A stretch of 64,000 nucleotides of DNA from Pseudomonas sp. S35 (GTDB lineage: Bacteria > Pseudomonadota > Gammaproteobacteria > Pseudomonadales > Pseudomonadaceae), in the NCBI RefSeq assembly GCF_009866765.1, contig NZ_CP019431.1, forward strand, positions 2,232,001 to 2,296,000, read 5' to 3'. A program made the translations under genes and the position numbers. Of this stretch, positions 40,575 through 48,912 are shown piece after piece; within the stretch, counting starts at the first letter, position 1, and every line of letters starts with the position of its first letter. The notes under the pieces are model-generated. The model did not search any database. It was not told the DNA's origin and saw only the letters and a program-made list of their open reading frames with translations.

Positions 40575-42656
40575 TTACTGCTTAGCCACCTGCTTGGTGA
40601 TTTTCAGGTAGTCCAGCAGGATCCGGCCCGTCTCGGCCAGGTACGCGTCGTCTTCCGGCTTGGTTTTATCCGCTTCGGTCGGTAGCGCGTCTTCATCTTC
40701 TTTCTTCAGTTCCTTGAGTGGATCTTCACCCTTGGCCTTGCGGCGGATGTTCTCCAGCACCAGTTGCTGATTCTCGATGTCGGTGTGCTGTTTGCGGCGA
40801 TCCACTTCATTGAGGCTGACGGTTTTTTCTTCCATCAACTTCTTGGCCAGGGCCAGCTTGTCACGGATGAACACAAACTCGGCATCCTTGGCGGAGCGGG
40901 CTTCGTGGTCAGCCTTCAACTGTGCCAGGAACGGCTTGAACGGATCCGATGCAGGCTTGATCGCAGGGCGGATGGTGTCCCATGGCATGGCTTCCGGCAG
41001 GGCGCTTTCGCCGATTTCCTTGGTGTCGATGATCGACGGGAAATCAATGTCCGGCAGTACGCCCTGATGCTGGGTACTCTGCCCGGAAACCCGGTAGAAC
41101 TTGGCCAGTGTCAGCTTGAGCTCGCCATGATTGAGCGGCTGGATGGTCTGCACGGTGCCTTTGCCGAAGGTCTGGCCGCCGATGATCATCGCACGGTGAT
41201 AGTCCTGCATGGCGCCGGCGAAAATCTCCGAAGCCGACGCCGAGAGGCGGTTGACCAGCAGCGCCATCGGGCCTTTGTAGAAGGCGCCCGGGTTCTCGTC
41301 TTCGAGCACGTCGACACGGCCGTCAGCGTTGCGTACCAACACGGTTGGGCCCTTGTCGATAAACAGGCTGGTCAGCTCGGTGGCTTCCTGCAGGGAACCG
41401 CCGCCGTTGTTGCGCAGGTCGATGACCACGCCGTCGACTTTTTCCTTCTGCAGTTCGGTCAGGATCTTCTTCACGTCGCGGGTGGTGGACTTGTAGTCCG
41501 GATCGCCAGCGCGGAAGGCCTTGAAGTCGAGGTAGAAGGCCGGGATTTCGATCACGCCCAGTTTGTAGTCCTTGCCATCCTGCTTGAGGTTGAGGACTTT
41601 CTTCTGCACGGCCTGGTCTTCGAGCTTCACCGCTTCACGGGTGATGGACACGATCTTGCTGGTCTGGTCGTTTGGCGCATTGGTGTGCGGAATCACTTCC
41701 AGGCGCACCACGCTGCCTTTCGGCCCACGGATCAGCTTGACCACTTCGTCCAAGCGCCAGCCGACGACATCGACCATTTCTTTTTCGGCCTGGGCCACAC
41801 CGATGATCTTGTCAGCCGGAGCGACCTGCTTGGTCTTGTCGGCCGGACCGGCCGGCACCAGACGCACGATCTTCACTTGGTCGTTGTCGCTTTGCAGGAC
41901 GGCACCGATGCCTTCCAGCGACAAGCTCATGTTGATATCGAAGTTTTCCGCGTTGTCGGGCGACAGATAATTGGTGTGCGGGTCGTAGGACATCGCGAAG
42001 GTGTTGATGTAGGCCTGGAAGATGTCTTCGGCACGGGTCTGGTCCAGACGCGCCAGCTGATTCTTGTAGCGCTTGGTCAACAGCTCCTGGATAGCCTTGG
42101 GGTCTTTACCGGCGATCTTCAGGCGCAGCACTTCGTCCTTGACGCGTTTGCGCCACAGGTCGTCGAGGGCGGCGTTGCTGGTCAGCCAAGGAGCATCCTT
42201 GCGGTCCACCAGAAGGCTTTCCTTCTGAGTGAAGTCGAGCTTGTCGACGCCCTTGTTCAGCTCGGCAAGCGCGAAGTCCAGACGCGCTTTGACGCGGTCC
42301 AGGTAGCGCTTGTAGATGGTGAAGCCGGGCTGCAGGTCGCCGCTCTTCAGGAAGTCGTCGAACTGGGTCTTCCACTTGTCGAACTCAGCGATATCGCTGG
42401 CCAGGAAGTAGCTGCGCGACGGGTCCAGCAGCTTGAGGTAGCTGTCATAGATGATCACCGAGCGTGCGTCGTCCAGCGGCGGCTTGCTGTAGTGATGGCG
42501 CTTGAGCAACTCGACCACATTGAGGCTGGCAATCACCTCGTCGCGGTCCGGCTGAAGGTTGTCCCAGCTGTTGGCTGCGAACGTATTGGTCGACATCGAC
42601 GCAAAGCCGAGACCAATGAAAAGAGCGAGGGCGGTGCTGGGGAACAGATGCTTCAT
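40575..42656 (-). CDS. prc: Tail-specific protease Prc (AlgO)
   Basis: 693 residues. The signal peptide is MKHLFPSTALALFIGLGFAS...FAA. A long N-terminal helical region precedes a PDZ domain (about 240-330, LSLEGIGAVLQ...). The S41 protease core shows GVVIDLRNNGGGSLQEA, the nucleophile Ser in SASASEIFAGAMQD and the Lys in GKGTVQTIQP. It degrades periplasmic proteins from their C-termini; in P. aeruginosa the homologue AlgO affects alginate via MucA. An alternative in-frame ATG at 42689 adds 11 basic residues before the signal. Confidence 0.93.
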   Translation of the reverse strand: MKHLFPSTALALFIGLGFASMSTNTFAANSWDNLQPDRDEVIASLNVVELLKRHHYSKPPLDDARSVIIYDSYLKLLDPSRSYFLASDIAEFDKWKTQFDDFLKSGDLQPGFTIYKRYLDRVKARLDFALAELNKGVDKLDFTQKESLLVDRKDAPWLTSNAALDDLWRKRVKDEVLRLKIAGKDPKAIQELLTKRYKNQLARLDQTRAEDIFQAYINTFAMSYDPHTNYLSPDNAENFDINMSLSLEGIGAVLQSDNDQVKIVRLVPAGPADKTKQVAPADKIIGVAQAEKEMVDVVGWRLDEVVKLIRGPKGSVVRLEVIPHTNAPNDQTSKIVSITREAVKLEDQAVQKKVLNLKQDGKDYKLGVIEIPAFYLDFKAFRAGDPDYKSTTRDVKKILTELQKEKVDGVVIDLRNNGGGSLQEATELTSLFIDKGPTVLVRNADGRVDVLEDENPGAFYKGPMALLVNRLSASASEIFAGAMQDYHRAMIIGGQTFGKGTVQTIQPLNHGELKLTLAKFYRVSGQSTQHQGVLPDIDFPSIIDTKEIGESALPEAMPWDTIRPAIKPASDPFKPFLAQLKADHEARSAKDAEFVFIRDKLALAKKLMEEKTVSLNEVDRRKQHTDIENQQLVLENIRRKAKGEDPLKELKKEDEDALPTEADKTKPEDDAYLAETGRILLDYLKITKQVAKQ

Positions 42657-42740
42657 GCTGATTCGACGCGGGGGCAATTGATAACGCATATAGGGCCGTC
42701 TTTGAAGTTGCCGGTTCCATAGGGGCCGGTCGCATAATGC

Positions 42741-42768
42741 AAAAAGCCCGGCGCTACTGCTACGGGCT
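42741..42768 (-). terminator. Terminator-like hairpin upstream of prc
   Basis: On the minus strand AGCCCG/CGGGCT (42768-42763, 42750-42745) is followed by TTTTTGC. It would stop transcripts coming leftward from the HAD/ABC operon before prc. Confidence 0.55.
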
Positions 42769-42783
42769 CAGTCCAGACTCACT

Positions 42784-43075
42784 ATGGAGGCTGTAGGAAA
42801 GCATTGCAAGGCGTTGAGGTTCATGTGGGGTGGTTGGAGGAGCCAAGTTAGACCAAGTTCGCATTCATGTGACGGCTGCGGGCCTCGATCGTGCCCGGTG
42901 GGGTGCCGCGACGCCCACCTGGATCAGGCCCAAGTGCTGGGTAAGCGTATCCAGTGGCGGGGCTGGACCTTTCGCAGTCGCAGTGATCAGTTCAAGGCGG
43001 CGTTTGCCGAGTTGGCGACCAATCAGGTTTGGGGCAAGTTGGTGCTCGTGATCGACGAGAGCCTGGTTGCGATTA
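42784..43075 (+). pseudogene. Remnant of a quinone oxidoreductase-like (MDR) gene
   Basis: The plus-strand frame contains VLGKRIQWRGWTFRSRSDQFKAAFAE...VWGKL, which resembles the C-terminal segment of zinc-free MDR quinone oxidoreductases (usual pattern KRLTLTGSTLRPRS...FKA...VWPLL). The Rossmann part is absent and other frames hold partial matches, so only a decayed 3' portion remains. An oxidoreductase next to prc/algO is, by recall, the arrangement in P. aeruginosa, which supports loss in place. A REP doublet ends it. Confidence 0.5.
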
Positions 43076-43077
43076 AG

Positions 43078-43168
43078 GTGGGAGGGAGCTTGCCCCCGAT
43101 GGCGGTGTTTCAGTGAAGAATGTTTCATCTGACACACCGGCATCGGGGGCAAGCCACCCTCCCACATT
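43078..43168. repeat. REP doublet (REPIN-like)
   Basis: GTGGGAGGGAGCTTGCCCCCGATGG at 43078 region and the inverted GGCATCGGGGGCAAGCCACCCTCCCAC ending about 43165, given here only as the two arms, separated by about 35 bp. It overlaps the end of the oxidoreductase remnant. Confidence 0.85.
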
Positions 43169-43198
43169 TGATCGGGTTTTCAGTTCAAGTGGGCGATG

Positions 43199-43852
43199 TC
43201 AGGTCCAGAGGTGAATTGGCCAGCCAGCCTTCTCGGCGTGCTCGCGCAATACCGGGTCCGGGTTCACCACCTGTGGGTTATCCACCTTCAGCAGCAACGG
43301 CAGGTCATTGCGCGAATCCGAGTAGAAATACGCCCCTTCCAGCGTCTCACCTTCTTGCTCCAACCATTGCAGCAAGCGCGTGATCTTGCCTTCGCGATAG
43401 GTCAGCACGCCGACGGTACGGCCGCTGTACACGCCATGACTCACCTCAAGGTTGATCCCCAGCACTTCATCAATGCCGATCCGCGCCGCAATCGGTGTGA
43501 CCAGGTGCGTAGCCGACGCGGAAATCACCAGTATCCGGTCGCCATTTGCGCGATGCCTGGCGATGGTCTTGGTCGCCTCGCTGTAGATCAGCGGCTCAAT
43601 CACGTCCTCCACCCAGGGCTCGACCAGGTGCTCGATCTCTTCCGGCGTGCGGCCGATCATCGGCTCCAGGCTGAAGTCCATGAAGTCTTCCATGGCCAGT
43701 TCGCCGCGGCTGTAGGCGTCCATCAGCTCATTGTTCCTGCGCATGAACGACTCCGGTTCAACCCAGCCCAGGCGGCCCATCTGCTCGCTCCACAGGGTCG
43801 CGCAGTCGCCGTGGATCAAGGTGTCGTCCAGATCAAAAATTACCAATGCCAT
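43199..43852 (-). CDS. HAD-superfamily (SerB-like, HAD-IB) phosphatase
   Basis: 217 residues. HAD motif I is FDLDDTLIHGD (nucleophile Asp7, acid Asp9), motif II is the Ser in LVISASATHLV, motif III a Lys in the REGKITRL region, and motif IV YSDSRNDLPLL. A four-helix cap after motif I marks subclass IB, which includes phosphoserine phosphatases. It follows the ABC operon on the same strand (29 bp after the ATPase stop), suggesting it dephosphorylates something derived from the transported substrate; that link is inference. Confidence 0.88.
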   Translation of the reverse strand: MALVIFDLDDTLIHGDCATLWSEQMGRLGWVEPESFMRRNNELMDAYSRGELAMEDFMDFSLEPMIGRTPEEIEHLVEPWVEDVIEPLIYSEATKTIARHRANGDRILVISASATHLVTPIAARIGIDEVLGINLEVSHGVYSGRTVGVLTYREGKITRLLQWLEQEGETLEGAYFYSDSRNDLPLLLKVDNPQVVNPDPVLREHAEKAGWPIHLWT

Positions 43853-43881
43853 CCGTCATGCTCTCTCTGAAAATCGTTGCG

Positions 43882-44871
43882 TCAGGCTACTTCACACAGC
43901 GCACTGGGGTCGATGGAAAGTGCCAGGCGCTGGCCGTCCGGGTGCAGATCGTCTGCCGAGCGGTTGAGCACGTCCACCACCAATTCCACGCCGCGAGCTT
44001 CAATGCGATAGCGGATGACGTTGCCCAACAGGCTGTGGCTGCGCACCAGCGCATCCAGCTCGCCACTGCGGCTCAGCTCGATGGCCTCTGGGCGAATGGC
44101 GATGCGCCCGCTGATCGGGCGTTGCAGCAATTGGCTGGCCTTGTCGGCATCGAGCAGGTTGTAGTTGCCGATAAAACCGGCGGCGAACACATCCACCGGC
44201 GCAGTGTAGAGGGTCTCGGCATCGCCGCTCTGTACGATCTTGCCCTGGTTCATCAGGAAGATACGGTCGGACATGGTCAGGGCTTCTTCCTGGTCATGGG
44301 TCACGAAGATCGTGGTCAGCCCCAGTTCGCGCTGGATCTGGCGGATCTGCTCACGCAGGTGCTTGCGAATGCGCGCATCCAGCGCCGACAGCGGCTCGTC
44401 CAGCAGCAACAGGCGCGGGCGGGTGACCAGCGAGCGTGCAAGGGCCACGCGCTGGCATTGGCCACCGGACATCTGGTGCGGGTAGCGCCCGGCGAGGTCC
44501 TTGAGTTCCACCAGTTGCAGCACTTCCTGCACGCGCTTGTGGCTGTCGTCGGCGTTGGCTTTTTGCATGCGCAGGCCGAAGGCGACGTTCTGCTCCACGG
44601 TCATATTGGGGAACAGTGCGTAGCTCTGGAACACCATGCCGATGTTTCGTTTCTGCGGGCTCAGGGGCACGATGTCCTGGCCATCGAGCAGGATTTTCCC
44701 ACTGTCCACCGCAGTCAGGCCGGCGATGCAGCGCAGCAGGGTGGACTTGCCGCAACCGGACGGGCCGAGCAGGGTGACGAACTCGCCCTTGGCAATTTCG
44801 CAGTTGATATCACTGAACACCGGCGTGCCGGAGTAGCCTTTTTGCAAATGTTGGACGCTGACGAAGCTCAT
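43882..44871 (-). CDS. ABC importer ATP-binding protein (PotA/PhnT-like)
   Basis: 329 residues. Walker A GPSGCGKST (near 37), Q-loop MVFQSYALFPNMTV, signature MSGGQCQRVALARSLV, Walker B LLLLDEPLSALDARIR and switch His VTHDQEEAL. A TOBE-type C-terminal domain covers about 240-329. It belongs to the CUT1/PotA/phosphonate group. It overlaps the upstream permease gene by 4 nt (44868-44871). It energises uptake through the two permeases encoded just before it. Confidence 0.92.
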   Translation of the reverse strand: MSFVSVQHLQKGYSGTPVFSDINCEIAKGEFVTLLGPSGCGKSTLLRCIAGLTAVDSGKILLDGQDIVPLSPQKRNIGMVFQSYALFPNMTVEQNVAFGLRMQKANADDSHKRVQEVLQLVELKDLAGRYPHQMSGGQCQRVALARSLVTRPRLLLLDEPLSALDARIRKHLREQIRQIQRELGLTTIFVTHDQEEALTMSDRIFLMNQGKIVQSGDAETLYTAPVDVFAAGFIGNYNLLDADKASQLLQRPISGRIAIRPEAIELSRSGELDALVRSHSLLGNVIRYRIEARGVELVVDVLNRSADDLHPDGQRLALSIDPSALCEVA

Positions 44872-45668
44872 TGGCTTTTGTCCTTGTTCAAAATGTTGGC
44901 GGCCCAGGTCAGCACCAGCACAAAGAAGAAATAGGAAATCACGACGGCACTGGTGAAGTGGCCGCTGCTGTTGCGCATATTATTGAGGTACACCTGCAAG
45001 GTCTCGTAGCGGGTGCCCACCAGGATGTTGGCGAATACGAACTCACCGAACAGGAACGAGAACGACAGCAGCAGCGCCACCATCAGGCCCTTGCGCAGGT
45101 TGGGCAGCACCACGAAGATCGCCGCCTGCCAGGTGCTGGCGCCCAGCAGTTGCGAGGCGTCCATCAGGTCGCGCAGGTTGATGGCCTGCAGGTTGTTGGT
45201 GATCGCCCGGTACATGAACGGCAGCGCCACGGTGAAGTAGCAGCCGATCAGGATCCACGGCGTGCCCACCATTGCCAATGGCCCGGAACCGTAGAGTTGC
45301 AGCAGGCCCACTGACGACACCACCGGCGGCACCGCGAACGGCAGCAGGATCAGGATGTTCATCAGCGCATCGAGCTTGGGAAAGTGGTAATGCACCACGA
45401 ACAGCAGCGGCAAGATCAGCACCACCGACAGGATCAACGCGCCCACGCACACCAGTAACGATTGCCCGAAGGCCATCAGAAAGCGCGGGTCGCTCCACAG
45501 CTGCGCATACCATTTCACCGTGAAGCCGGCCGGCAGGATGGTCGCCGACCAACTGCTGGCGATGGAGTAGACAAAGGTGCCCACCAGCGGCAACACCAGG
45601 ATCGCAAACAGCAGGTACACCACCACACGGTGGTAGAGGGAGGCAGGGCCGGCTTCAGCGCGAGACAT
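44868..45668 (-). CDS. ABC importer permease (PhnV/PotC-like)
   Basis: 266 residues with six membrane helices. The EAA-type coupling loop reads NLRDLMDASQLLGASTWQAAIFVVLPNLRKG near residue 165. N-terminal helix residues 13-35. It forms a heterodimer channel with the other permease; the genes overlap by 14 bp, implying translational coupling. Confidence 0.9.
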   Translation of the reverse strand: MSRAEAGPASLYHRVVVYLLFAILVLPLVGTFVYSIASSWSATILPAGFTVKWYAQLWSDPRFLMAFGQSLLVCVGALILSVVLILPLLFVVHYHFPKLDALMNILILLPFAVPPVVSSVGLLQLYGSGPLAMVGTPWILIGCYFTVALPFMYRAITNNLQAINLRDLMDASQLLGASTWQAAIFVVLPNLRKGLMVALLLSFSFLFGEFVFANILVGTRYETLQVYLNNMRNSSGHFTSAVVISYFFFVLVLTWAANILNKDKSQ

Positions 45669-46491
45669 GGTAGCTCCTCTTGAGCAGCAGTTGATGGACC
45701 ACCGTGACCAGCGTCATCAGCGCCACCAGTACCACGGCCAGGGCGCTGGCCATGTTCGGGTCCAGCGACACATCGCCAGAGACCAGCCCCGCGATACGGA
45801 TCGGCAGCACGTTGAAGTTGCCGGTGGTCAAGGCGTAGACCGTGGCGTAGGCGCCCAGGGCATTGGCCAGCAGGATCACGAAGGTGCCCAGCAGCGCAGG
45901 CGTCAGCACCGGCAAACCGATGTGCCGCCAGAACTGCCAGCCATTCGCGCCGAGCAACGCCGCTGACTCACGCCAGTCTTCGCGCAAGGCGTCGAAGGCT
46001 GGGTACAGCAGCAAGACGCCGAGGGGGATCTGGAAGTAGGTGTAGAGGATGATCAAGCCGGTTTTGGAGTACAGGTTAAAATCCTGGATGATCCCGGCCT
46101 GCTTGAGCATCAAGGTGATGCTGCCGTTGAAGCCCAGCAAAATGATGAACGCGAAGGCCAAGGGTACGCCGGCGAAGTTGCTGGTCATGTTGGCGAACGC
46201 GGTGACGAAGTTGCGCAGCGGCCCATCGACGCGGCGCAGGGAATAACTGCCGAGCGTGGCGATGATGATCCCGAAAATGCTGGAGTAGAAGCTGATCTCC
46301 AGGCTGAACTGGATCGCCTGCCGGTAGAACTTCGAGCTGAAGATCCGCACGAAGTTTTCCAGGCCCCAGCCGGCCTCTTCGGTTTGCAGGCTGTTGATCA
46401 GCACCCACACCAGCGGCGCAATCTCGAACACGATAAAGAACAGCGCAAAGGGCACTAGGCACAACAGTGCGAGCCATTTGCCGCGAGTCAT
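45655..46491 (-). CDS. ABC importer permease (PhnU/PotB-like)
   Basis: 278 residues, six membrane helices; the coupling loop DALREDWRESAALLGANGWQFWRHIGLPVLTPALLG lies near residue 178. ATG 46491 is chosen, since the first hydrophobic helix (WLALLCLVPFALFFIVFEIAPL) then starts right after it; the frame extends to 46566 inside the preceding gene. Only 5 bp separate it from the stop of the phosphatase-superfamily gene. Confidence 0.9.
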   Translation of the reverse strand: MTRGKWLALLCLVPFALFFIVFEIAPLVWVLINSLQTEEAGWGLENFVRIFSSKFYRQAIQFSLEISFYSSIFGIIIATLGSYSLRRVDGPLRNFVTAFANMTSNFAGVPLAFAFIILLGFNGSITLMLKQAGIIQDFNLYSKTGLIILYTYFQIPLGVLLLYPAFDALREDWRESAALLGANGWQFWRHIGLPVLTPALLGTFVILLANALGAYATVYALTTGNFNVLPIRIAGLVSGDVSLDPNMASALAVVLVALMTLVTVVHQLLLKRSYHVSR

Positions 46492-46496
46492 GGCAT

Positions 46497-47303
46497 TCAC
46501 TTCAGTAGCTCCCGGCATACAGGTTTGTCGTGGGGCACGCCCAGCAGTTCGCAGACGGTGCCGCACAGGTCGGTCTGTTTCGGTGCGGCGTTGGCATCCA
46601 GGCTGAAGGCCTCGCCGATTACGAACAGCGGCACCTCCCGTTCTTGCGGCAATAGCCCGTTATGGGAGCGGTCGTTGTTCATGCCGTGGTCGGCGGTCAC
46701 CAGCACCTGGTAGTCGGCGTCGAGCCAGCCTTGCAGGTAGTCAGCCAGGATGATGTCGGCCGAGCGCGCGCTGTTGCGGTATTGCGCGCTGTCGAGGCCG
46801 TGCTTGTGGCCGGCGTCGTCGATGTTCATCGGGTGCACCAACAGAAAGTCCGGCGCGTGCTTGAGTCGCAGACTTTCGGCGTCGGCGAACAAGTGGGCAT
46901 CCGGGTAATGGTCACTCCAATAGAAGTGCCCATGCTGGATCGTCAGCGCCTTGTCGTCGGTATGACGATCCCGGGCGGCGAGGAAGGGCGTGCGGTTATA
47001 CAACTCGCTGACCCAATGGTAAGCCGCCGCCGCGGTGGCCAGGCCTGCGTCGGTGGCGTAATGGAAAATGCTGCGCTGGTTCGACAGGCGCGCGACCTGG
47101 TTGTGCACGATGCCGCTCTGGATTGGCGGCACGCCGGTGAGGATGCATTCATACAGCGGACGGGACAGCGAGGGCAGTTCACATTCCAGCGTGTAGAGCG
47201 CTGCGCGTCCTGCGCCGACATAGGCCTGCAAGTGCCCCATGGCGTGCCTGGCAACCTCGAAGTTCAGGCCGTCGAGCACGACAAGGATGACTTTGTGCTT
47301 CAT
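46497..47303 (-). CDS. Alkaline-phosphatase-superfamily hydrolase (phosphodiesterase type)
   Basis: 268 residues, no signal peptide, so cytoplasmic. Superfamily metal sites are visible: VVLDGLNFE near the start, the nucleophile region ELPSLSRPLYECILTG (Ser or Thr), NIDDAGHKHG, and VTADHGMNND. It resembles nucleotide pyrophosphatase/phosphodiesterases and phosphonoacetate hydrolases. Placed between substrate-binding and permease genes, it probably hydrolyses the imported compound. A phosphonate or phosphodiester is likely, but the sequence does not tell which. ATG 47303 is preferred; the longer frame crosses a REP doublet. Confidence 0.85.
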   Translation of the reverse strand: MKHKVILVVLDGLNFEVARHAMGHLQAYVGAGRAALYTLECELPSLSRPLYECILTGVPPIQSGIVHNQVARLSNQRSIFHYATDAGLATAAAAYHWVSELYNRTPFLAARDRHTDDKALTIQHGHFYWSDHYPDAHLFADAESLRLKHAPDFLLVHPMNIDDAGHKHGLDSAQYRNSARSADIILADYLQGWLDADYQVLVTADHGMNNDRSHNGLLPQEREVPLFVIGEAFSLDANAAPKQTDLCGTVCELLGVPHDKPVCRELLK

Positions 47304-47363
47304 GGGGGAGAACGCTCCGCAACGATTGACTTGGCTCAATTCCTTTGGAGGAACAGGTTCAAA

Positions 47364-47473
47364 AATGTGGGAGGGGCTTGCCCGCGGTGACGGTGGATCA
47401 GCTAACAAATTTGTTGAATGACACACCGCTATCGGGGGGCAAGCCGCCTCCCACATTGGATTTCCAATGTGGG
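47364..47473. repeat. REP doublet plus adjacent perfect palindrome
   Basis: Inverted REP arms AATGTGGGAGGGGCTTGCC (47364) and GGGGGGCAAGCCGCCTCCC (ending about 47451) are followed by a second palindrome, CCCACATTGGA (47450-47460) and TCCAATGTGGG (47463-47473). The site lies between the substrate-binding gene and the phosphatase-superfamily gene, where it may stabilise the upstream mRNA. Confidence 0.85.
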
Positions 47474-47482
47474 ATTAAACCC

Positions 47483-48559
47483 TTACTTCATCTCTACGAT
47501 GACCTGCTCGTTCCACAGCTGCGGCAGCTTCTTGGAGGTCGCTTCCCAAGCATCGGCATCCTTGATCGGCTGCGGATTGGCCTTGGTGTACTGTTCGCCC
47601 GGGATCAGGTTCTTGGCGATGTCGGCCGGCAGTTTCAGGTCGGTTTCCGCACGGATCGGACGCGCATTGCCCTTGGCCAGGTTGAGTTGGCCGGCGTCGC
47701 TGAAGATGTATTCGCGGGTCAGCTTGGCGGCGTTCGGGTGCTTGGCGTATTTGTTGATGATGGTGGTGTAGCCGGATTTAACCGAACCGTCCGATGGGAT
47801 CAGCACCACGTAGTCATCCGGGTTGGCCATCTTGGCTTTGTAGCTCAGGCCGTTGAAGTCCCAGACGATGCCCACTTCGACTTCGCCCTTTTCCATGGTG
47901 GCGATGGTCGGGTTGGACAGGCCGAGGCGACCTTGTTGGGCGATCTTGGTGAAGAACTGCAGGCCTGGTGCGATGTTCTTTTCGTCGCCTTTGTTAGCGA
48001 TGGCCGCAGCCAGTACGGCGTTGGATGCCTGGGCTGCAGTGCTTACGTCACCCACCGAGACTTTGTATTTGCCGGTCTGCAGGTCAGCCCAGCTGGTGGG
48101 TACTTCGGAGCCGTGCAGCAACTTCTTGTTGACGATAAACGCGATGGTGCCGGTGTAGGCCAGCGCCCAGTGACCGTCTTTGTCTTTTGCCCAGTCCGGC
48201 ACCGAAGCCCAGGTGGACGGTTTGTACGGCTGGGTGACTTCCTGCTTCACCGCTATCGGGCCGAAGGCGGCGCCGACGTCGCCGATGTCAGCGCTGGCAT
48301 TGTCTTTTTCAGCCTTGAACTTGGCGATTTCCTGGGCCGAGCTCATGTCGGTGTCGATGTGCTTGAGGCCGTAGGTCTTGGCCAGGTCTTCCCAAGTGCC
48401 TTTCCAGTTGGCCCAGTCATCGGGCATGCCGACGCTGTTGACGGCGCCTTCCGCTTTCGCGGCGGCTTCCAAGGTTTTTAGATCGGTATCAGCGGCCATG
48501 GCGGCGGTGCACATGGCAATGGTCGAGCCTAACAGTGATGCCAGGAAAAGCTGTTTCAT
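47483..48559 (-). CDS. Periplasmic substrate-binding protein of the ABC importer
   Basis: 358 residues. Signal peptide MKQLFLASLLGSTIAMCTAAMAA, then a type-II binding fold (family SBP_bac_6/iron-spermidine-phosphonate group): LEAAAKAEGAVNSVGMPDDWANW, KAEKDNASADIGDVG, and a YTGTIAFIVNKKLL hinge strand. The ligand is probably a small organophosphorus or similar compound, given the phosphatase-superfamily gene downstream, and not a polyamine with certainty. It is the first gene of the operon and faces the GntR gene across 353 bp. Confidence 0.9.
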   Translation of the reverse strand: MKQLFLASLLGSTIAMCTAAMAADTDLKTLEAAAKAEGAVNSVGMPDDWANWKGTWEDLAKTYGLKHIDTDMSSAQEIAKFKAEKDNASADIGDVGAAFGPIAVKQEVTQPYKPSTWASVPDWAKDKDGHWALAYTGTIAFIVNKKLLHGSEVPTSWADLQTGKYKVSVGDVSTAAQASNAVLAAAIANKGDEKNIAPGLQFFTKIAQQGRLGLSNPTIATMEKGEVEVGIVWDFNGLSYKAKMANPDDYVVLIPSDGSVKSGYTTIINKYAKHPNAAKLTREYIFSDAGQLNLAKGNARPIRAETDLKLPADIAKNLIPGEQYTKANPQPIKDADAWEATSKKLPQLWNEQVIVEMK

Positions 48560-48615
48560 CCGAAGCTCCTTTGGGCGTTTGCAACGCTGCGTTTTTATGA
48601 ACGTTTGCGGTGGTG

Positions 48616-48628
48616 TTGGTCTAGGTCA
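48616..48628. promoter_or_regulatory. Operator motif near the substrate-binding gene
   Basis: TTGGTCTAGGTCA shares GGTCTAG with the site at 48886-48899 and lies 57 bp before the importer start. Probable GntR/UTRA regulator target. Confidence 0.5.
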
Positions 48629-48885
48629 GAGCAATACCTGAGCCAATCTAGGCTCGATGGATGACAGTTTCGTGTCGATGTCGTTTTTAACGCGCCGATG
48701 TCGCTCAGCGCAGGTTGAGCGTAGACCATGCCCAAGTGCCCGCAGGCTCGGGACTTGGCCGATGTATTGCAAGACGCTCGGCAGGCACTTCAGGCCGGCT
48801 GTCATCTGTCGGTCATCTGTAATGCCTACGCTTGTTTGCAGCCGCAAGAGTCCAATTGCCGAGCGTTTCATGCACCTGAACGGTG

Positions 48886-48899
48886 CTGGTCTAGTCCAG
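48886..48899. promoter_or_regulatory. Operator motif near the GntR gene
   Basis: CTGGTCTAGTCCAG is a near-perfect 14-bp palindrome, 13 bp upstream of the GntR start, so autoregulation by roadblock or promoter occlusion is likely. Confidence 0.55.
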
Positions 48900-48912
48900 A
48901 TAGGTAACGTTG

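Noticed and set aside
40764..42722. 652-codon plus-strand ORF
   Set aside because: Antisense shadow of prc; composition is Val/Gln/Asp-rich as expected from the complement of a GC-rich gene, with no domain.
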